NCBI GenBank assembly: GCA_049296025.1
Contig: JBAQRU010000053.1
Span: 1 to 64,000 of the forward strand
DNA length: 64,000 nucleotides
Source: Lysobacter_I sp049296025
GTDB lineage: Bacteria; Pseudomonadota; Gammaproteobacteria; Xanthomonadales; Xanthomonadaceae
Direction of reading: 5' to 3'
Within the stretch, counting starts at the first letter, position 1, and every line of letters starts with the position of its first letter. Below are positions 60,195 to 64,000 of this stretch, piece after piece. The notes below the pieces were generated by a model. The model was not told the DNA's origin and ran no database searches. It worked only from the letters and a program-made list of their open reading frames with translations. The translations under genes were made by a program, and so were the position numbers.

Positions 60195-61898
60195 TCACTC
60201 CTGTTTCGGTTGAGATGTCTGATGTTCGTTTATGTGCTTCGGATCGGTATCGCTGAATTCGATTTCGACAATGAATTCGTTGGTACCTGGTTGCGTCTCG
60301 GTAACGCGGAGAACCCGCATCACCGGTACATGGAATTCCGCGACATACGCAAGCAGGCTGCGCATGTTCCCAGGCGTGAAAGTGAAGCAGTGGACGTCCA
60401 CTGTCGACAGGTCAACCGCGAGCGCCATCCTGGCCGCTTCAACCGGGTCATGCGTCGGCTTGGGAACATGATCGCCACGCCACGCCGCATCAGTCGAGAT
60501 CGAGAAATCCGCATGCGAGTAGTAGTCGTGAACCATCGCACGCGATGGATTCCTGAGCTTCATTTCGTGGGCGGAAATGATATCCCGAATATCGGTTTCG
60601 GTTCTGAGCAGGTCGAAAGTGTAGCGCTTGTCGGGTACCCACATGAGCAGCTTGCCGCCGTCCACGAGAATCCTGGCGGCCGACTTGAAGAACTGGATGA
60701 AGTCGGGAACATGTTCGATGACGTGACTCGACACCAGATAGTAATAACGGCCATGCTCCAGTACTTCGTCGATCAATCGATCGCCAAGCACGATATCCAC
60801 CTGCACCGGGGCGCCGTCGAGATAGGTGCCCGCAGGCCCCAAGTGATCGACCTTGTCGAGATATTCGACCTCGAACTGCCCCTTGTCGAGCATCGGCGCA
60901 GCCCCCGGCGACATTTCCACGCCCGGTTTTTTCTCCAGACCGCGCAGACGCGACACCAGCGGAAACGATCGCGAGTAATGCAGATCCTCGCCGAAAGCCG
61001 TGGCGAGCCCCTCTTCCGGCTCGAGCAGCACAGGGTCGCGCTGCGCCAGCCCCAGATACTCGAGCATGAGCGGCGAGCGGATCCAGCGTAGGCTCCGGTT
61101 CTCAACCAACATCAGCTTGTCTCTGTGCGGCGCGGAAACCGCGTTGACGAGGCAGCCCTCCAGTCCTTCGAGCGCGACCGTATCGATCGATCGACGCAAT
61201 TCCGTACGCAGTTCCACGAGCCGCCGAAGCGCCACGGAGTCGATATCGCGCTCGCCGGACACGCGGAAAACCAGTAGATGGTCGCCGCTGCGGTCATCCC
61301 GCGCCAGCAACACCTCGCCGCCGCGCCCGGCGATACTTGCGGCGGTTTCGACAACGAAACGCAGGGTGTCACTGTTGAATACATGCCTGTTGGCCGCGCT
61401 GTGTTCACCAAGCACCGCCACATAGGCCAGACCTGCCGCTTCTTCCTTGGTCTTTCCCTCCAGCTCGCCCGCGTCCGACCAGCTCCACAGATGCGCGGCA
61501 ATATGCTCGCGATTCTCGTAATCCCCATCGCGCGTGCGGAACGCATAGTCCAGCAGGAAATGCGATGGCGGCGTGGGCAGACGCAGATTGTCGCGAGTGG
61601 TTTTCCGGTTCGGCGCACTCAGATAGAGAATGCCATCGTCCCTCAACAGCGAAATCCAGCCGATCAGGGTCTGGATGGCGTCAGCCGACCGCTGCAATCC
61701 CCGGTGCGCGACCACGAAGTCCAACGAGCCTGCAGCGATATCATCATCCGCTGCGCAGAAACGCGCATCCGGATGTACGCACACCTGTACCTCACCCGCA
61801 TCGAGTCCGAGGCCCCGGCAATACAATATCCCGAGCCGGTCCCTGCCTTCATCGGCAGGCAAGCGCGAGATGGGTGTCGCCACGCTATCGCCCATCAT
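60195..61898 (-). CDS. double methyltransferase-like protein
   Basis: This 567-residue protein has two Rossmann-like halves. The N-terminal half (ADDDIAAGSLDFVVAHRGLQRSAD, SLLRDDGILYLSAPNR) looks like a degenerate methyltransferase. The C-terminal half is a class I SAM methyltransferase with LVSSHVIEHVPDFIQFF near 389 and ILVDGGKLLMWVPD. A middle region resembles glycan-cluster proteins. It may methylate a sugar in a surface polysaccharide. The stop is 5 bases before the lipoprotein gene. Confidence 0.8.
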   Translation of the reverse strand: MMGDSVATPISRLPADEGRDRLGILYCRGLGLDAGEVQVCVHPDARFCAADDDIAAGSLDFVVAHRGLQRSADAIQTLIGWISLLRDDGILYLSAPNRKTTRDNLRLPTPPSHFLLDYAFRTRDGDYENREHIAAHLWSWSDAGELEGKTKEEAAGLAYVAVLGEHSAANRHVFNSDTLRFVVETAASIAGRGGEVLLARDDRSGDHLLVFRVSGERDIDSVALRRLVELRTELRRSIDTVALEGLEGCLVNAVSAPHRDKLMLVENRSLRWIRSPLMLEYLGLAQRDPVLLEPEEGLATAFGEDLHYSRSFPLVSRLRGLEKKPGVEMSPGAAPMLDKGQFEVEYLDKVDHLGPAGTYLDGAPVQVDIVLGDRLIDEVLEHGRYYYLVSSHVIEHVPDFIQFFKSAARILVDGGKLLMWVPDKRYTFDLLRTETDIRDIISAHEMKLRNPSRAMVHDYYSHADFSISTDAAWRGDHVPKPTHDPVEAARMALAVDLSTVDVHCFTFTPGNMRSLLAYVAEFHVPVMRVLRVTETQPGTNEFIVEIEFSDTDPKHINEHQTSQPKQE

Positions 61899-61946
61899 TG
61901 GTTATGCCCTCTTTTCATCGTTCGACCGATACGCATGCACCGACGG

Positions 61947-63701
61947 TCACGGCGCCCCGCGCAGGACCCGTGCCTGCCATTGCAACATCACGACCACCGT
62001 CCACAACCACAGCGAGTGCTCCTTGCGGCCTGCGTAATGATCGTCCGCATCCCGACGCAATGCGGCGAAATCGATGTACTCAGCAAACGGCCCCGCAGAC
62101 TGCGCGGCGATCATCTCATACACCCTCGGCTTCATCGTTTTCAGCAGATCCGCGACCGGCACCGAGAACCCCATCTTCTTGCGCTCGATCACCGAAGCCG
62201 GCAGCTTCGTCGCGAATGCGCGCCTGAGCAGCGACTTTCCGCCTTGCCCGCCGAGTTTGCAGGACTCGGGAAGCGCCGATGAGAATTCCAGGAGTGCCGG
62301 GGAGAGGAACGGGAAGCGGCCTTCCAGCGAATGCGACATCAGTATCTTGTCAGCCTTCGCCATCAGGTTCTCGGGCAACCAGGTCTTCTGGTCGAACGCC
62401 AGCATCCCATTGAGCGGCGAACGCTCGTCGAAGTAAATCTTCTGACGCATGTGGCGTGTCGGGTCGACATCTGTCCTGAGCGGCTTTCCGCCCGTGAAGT
62501 ACCAACTCAGCTCCATGAACCGTCGAAACAGTTCCTCCACATTGGCCACATGCGCTCGCGCCCCGTGCGCGTGCTGCGGATAGCCCGCGAACATCTCGTC
62601 GCTGCCCTCTCCGGACAACACCACGGTGACTTTGCGCTTGATCGATTCGCAGAGGATATGCAGTGGGAAACAGGCCGGGTCGGCGATCGGCTCATCCATC
62701 GCCGCGACGACGCGCTCGAAGCGCTCGGCGATGTCGGCAGGCGTGGTCTCCACCGCGACATGCGGCATCCCGAAACGGGTCGCGACCTCTTCCGCATAGG
62801 CGAATTCGTTGAGATCCGGGAAACCGATGCTGAAGGACGTCATCGACACGCCGATATCCGCGCACAGCGATGCGATCACGCTGGAATCCAGGCCGCCACT
62901 GAGCAACAGACCGATCGGTACATCAGACATCTGCTGCTGCGCGACCGAGGCGCGCAACAGCGCGACCAGACGTTCCGCGGCTTCGTCCTCCGGCATATCG
63001 ATCGCGTTCTCGTTCAGCGGCAGGTCCCAATAGCGCCAGGTCGTCGCCAAACCGCGGCTGATCTTCACGTAGGTGCCCGCCTCGACCCGGCGGATATTGC
63101 GGAAGAACGTCCCCGGAGCGACGACGTAGCGATAGGTGAGATATGCCGATAGACCAACCGGGTCCACTGCGAGGTCGGCGCCTGGAATGCGCAACAACGG
63201 CGTCAGTTCGCTGCTGAACGCGAAGCGATAGGCATCCTCGTAGAGATACAGCGGCTTGATGCCGAGATGATCGCGGACCAGATAGAACTCGCCCTCTTCG
63301 CTTCGGCGGAAGTCCCAGATGAATGCGGTGAACATGCCGTCGAAACGTGCGAAACAATCCGTCCCCTCTTCTTCGTACAGGGCCAGGAACAGTTCGGTGT
63401 CGCAATCGGTCTCGAACACTCTGCCGCGCGCTTCAAGATCGGCGCGCAGTTGCCTGAAATTGTAGATCTCGCCGTTATAGGCGATGCCCACCAGGCCATC
63501 GGCCGAACGCATCGGCTGCTGGCCATGGGTGACGTCGATGATCGACAGCCGCCGATGCACCACCGCATAGCCAGGACCGCAATGCACACCGCCCTCGTCG
63601 GGGCCGCGATGGAACAGCATGCGATCGAGTTCGCCCAGGAAACCGAGCTCGCGCTCGCCCAAGGCACCTTGTTTGGAGACGAATCCAGCGTATCCGCACA
63701 T
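61947..63701 (-). CDS. asnB: asparagine synthase (glutamine-hydrolysing)
   Basis: This 584-residue enzyme has the class II glutaminase start MCGYAGF (catalytic Cys2) and the synthetase PP-loop LLSGGLDSSVIASL near residue 267, with LSGEGSDEMFAGYP. AsnB homologues in polysaccharide clusters often amidate uronic acids or other sugar acids rather than make free asparagine; that use here is inferred from the neighbours. It precedes the methyltransferase gene by 49 bases. Confidence 0.93.
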   Translation of the reverse strand: MCGYAGFVSKQGALGERELGFLGELDRMLFHRGPDEGGVHCGPGYAVVHRRLSIIDVTHGQQPMRSADGLVGIAYNGEIYNFRQLRADLEARGRVFETDCDTELFLALYEEEGTDCFARFDGMFTAFIWDFRRSEEGEFYLVRDHLGIKPLYLYEDAYRFAFSSELTPLLRIPGADLAVDPVGLSAYLTYRYVVAPGTFFRNIRRVEAGTYVKISRGLATTWRYWDLPLNENAIDMPEDEAAERLVALLRASVAQQQMSDVPIGLLLSGGLDSSVIASLCADIGVSMTSFSIGFPDLNEFAYAEEVATRFGMPHVAVETTPADIAERFERVVAAMDEPIADPACFPLHILCESIKRKVTVVLSGEGSDEMFAGYPQHAHGARAHVANVEELFRRFMELSWYFTGGKPLRTDVDPTRHMRQKIYFDERSPLNGMLAFDQKTWLPENLMAKADKILMSHSLEGRFPFLSPALLEFSSALPESCKLGGQGGKSLLRRAFATKLPASVIERKKMGFSVPVADLLKTMKPRVYEMIAAQSAGPFAEYIDFAALRRDADDHYAGRKEHSLWLWTVVVMLQWQARVLRGAP

Positions 63702-63707
63702 ATGTCG

Positions 63708-64000
63708 TTATCCCACGATGCGCTTGAGCAGCGCGGACCATTCCGCGAGGTAGCGGTCCTGGTTGAAAAGTTGCATCGCGGTGCGCCGCGAAGCCTGGCG
63801 CATCGCATCCGCCCGCTGTGGATTCGCTGCGAGCCACGCGAGTTGTTCCGCCAACTCGGCGGCGCTGTCGCCGAAGAATCCGTTGACACCGTTCTTGATG
63901 AACAGGTCCGCATCGTGATTGCGCATCGATACGGACACCAGCCCGGCCATCATCGCCTCACCGCGTGAACGCGGCATCGGCGAGCGCAGCGTGGTGTTGA
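63708..64000 (-). CDS. GT4-type glycosyltransferase, C-terminal part (5' end outside window)
   Basis: The frame stays open through base 64000. The visible part has SPMPRSRGEAMMAGLVSVS, DADLFIKNGVNGFFGDS and a helical end ALLKRIVG. This matches the C-terminal sugar-nucleotide-binding half of GT4 glycosyltransferases, in which EAM contains the conserved Glu. It is 6 bases upstream of asnB on the same strand and is the first visible gene of the glycan cluster. Confidence 0.85.
   Translation of the reverse strand, partial: NTTLRSPMPRSRGEAMMAGLVSVSMRNHDADLFIKNGVNGFFGDSAAELAEQLAWLAANPQRADAMRQASRRTAMQLFNQDRYLAEWSALLKRIVG

Overview
The window is 64 kb of G+C-rich chromosomal DNA from a gammaproteobacterium. 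It most likely comes from the Xanthomonadales/Lysobacteraceae (Xanthomonas, Lysobacter, Luteimonas type). The reasons are the aroK-aroB-hemE neighbourhood, the metX-metB-hom methionine cluster behind an S-box leader, an oar-like TonB-dependent receptor, and several intergenic palindromic repeats of the kind scattered in that family. This placement is an inference from gene content, not from a marker gene. I see no rRNA, tRNA, CRISPR array, prophage or intact insertion sequence.

Layout. 1-7183: the end of proC, an unusual ABC-ATPase/dual-specificity-phosphatase fusion followed by a roadblock-like protein, a DUF4426 lipoprotein, a BtuF-like protein overlapping pdxH, dodecin, aroK-aroB and a WGR protein. 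7246-16494: hemE, a large hybrid sensor kinase whose propeller region is strikingly AT-rich, a YceI/cytochrome b561/YceI operon, a haem-type CXXCH protein, a glutaredoxin-like protein and sdaA. 16511-20148: hom, metB and metX on the minus strand, with a SAM-I riboswitch and a start-site-sequestering hairpin in the metX leader. 20202-27575: a phytase-like lipoprotein, an M23 peptidase, tag, prfC, small membrane proteins, an Asp/Asn beta-hydroxylase beside a sulfotransferase, and a hemolysin III protein.

27661-29430 is an accessory island. A phospholipase C-type gene is cut after about 77 codons and is followed by a hairpin-rich, repeat-containing segment and an AT-rich DUF4062 gene. 29436-45729 returns to ordinary genes: CBS protein, GT2, mtgA, hslO, a TonB receptor with a 2OG-Fe oxygenase and a TPR-sulfotransferase, pckG, a TetR regulator divergent from fadE, a hotdog protein and small membrane proteins. 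45791-50899 holds an ATP/ADP-translocase-like carrier, a GMC oxidoreductase and etfB-etfA.

50975-54611 carries three tandem secreted paralogues with a conserved core, diverged C-terminal regions and an invariant CCRVPGR end. Their DNA shows a patchwork best explained by gene conversion. They are divergent from a reprolysin-like metalloprotease lipoprotein with calcium-loop repeats. 57503-64000 is part of a surface-glycan cluster on the minus strand: a two-domain GT2, a lipoprotein, a double methyltransferase, an asparagine synthetase and the end of a GT4.

The points most worth following are the ABC-phosphatase/roadblock unit, the oxygenase-sulfotransferase pairing seen twice, the mosaic sensor kinase, the SAM-I leader, the paralogue triplet and the disrupted phospholipase island.
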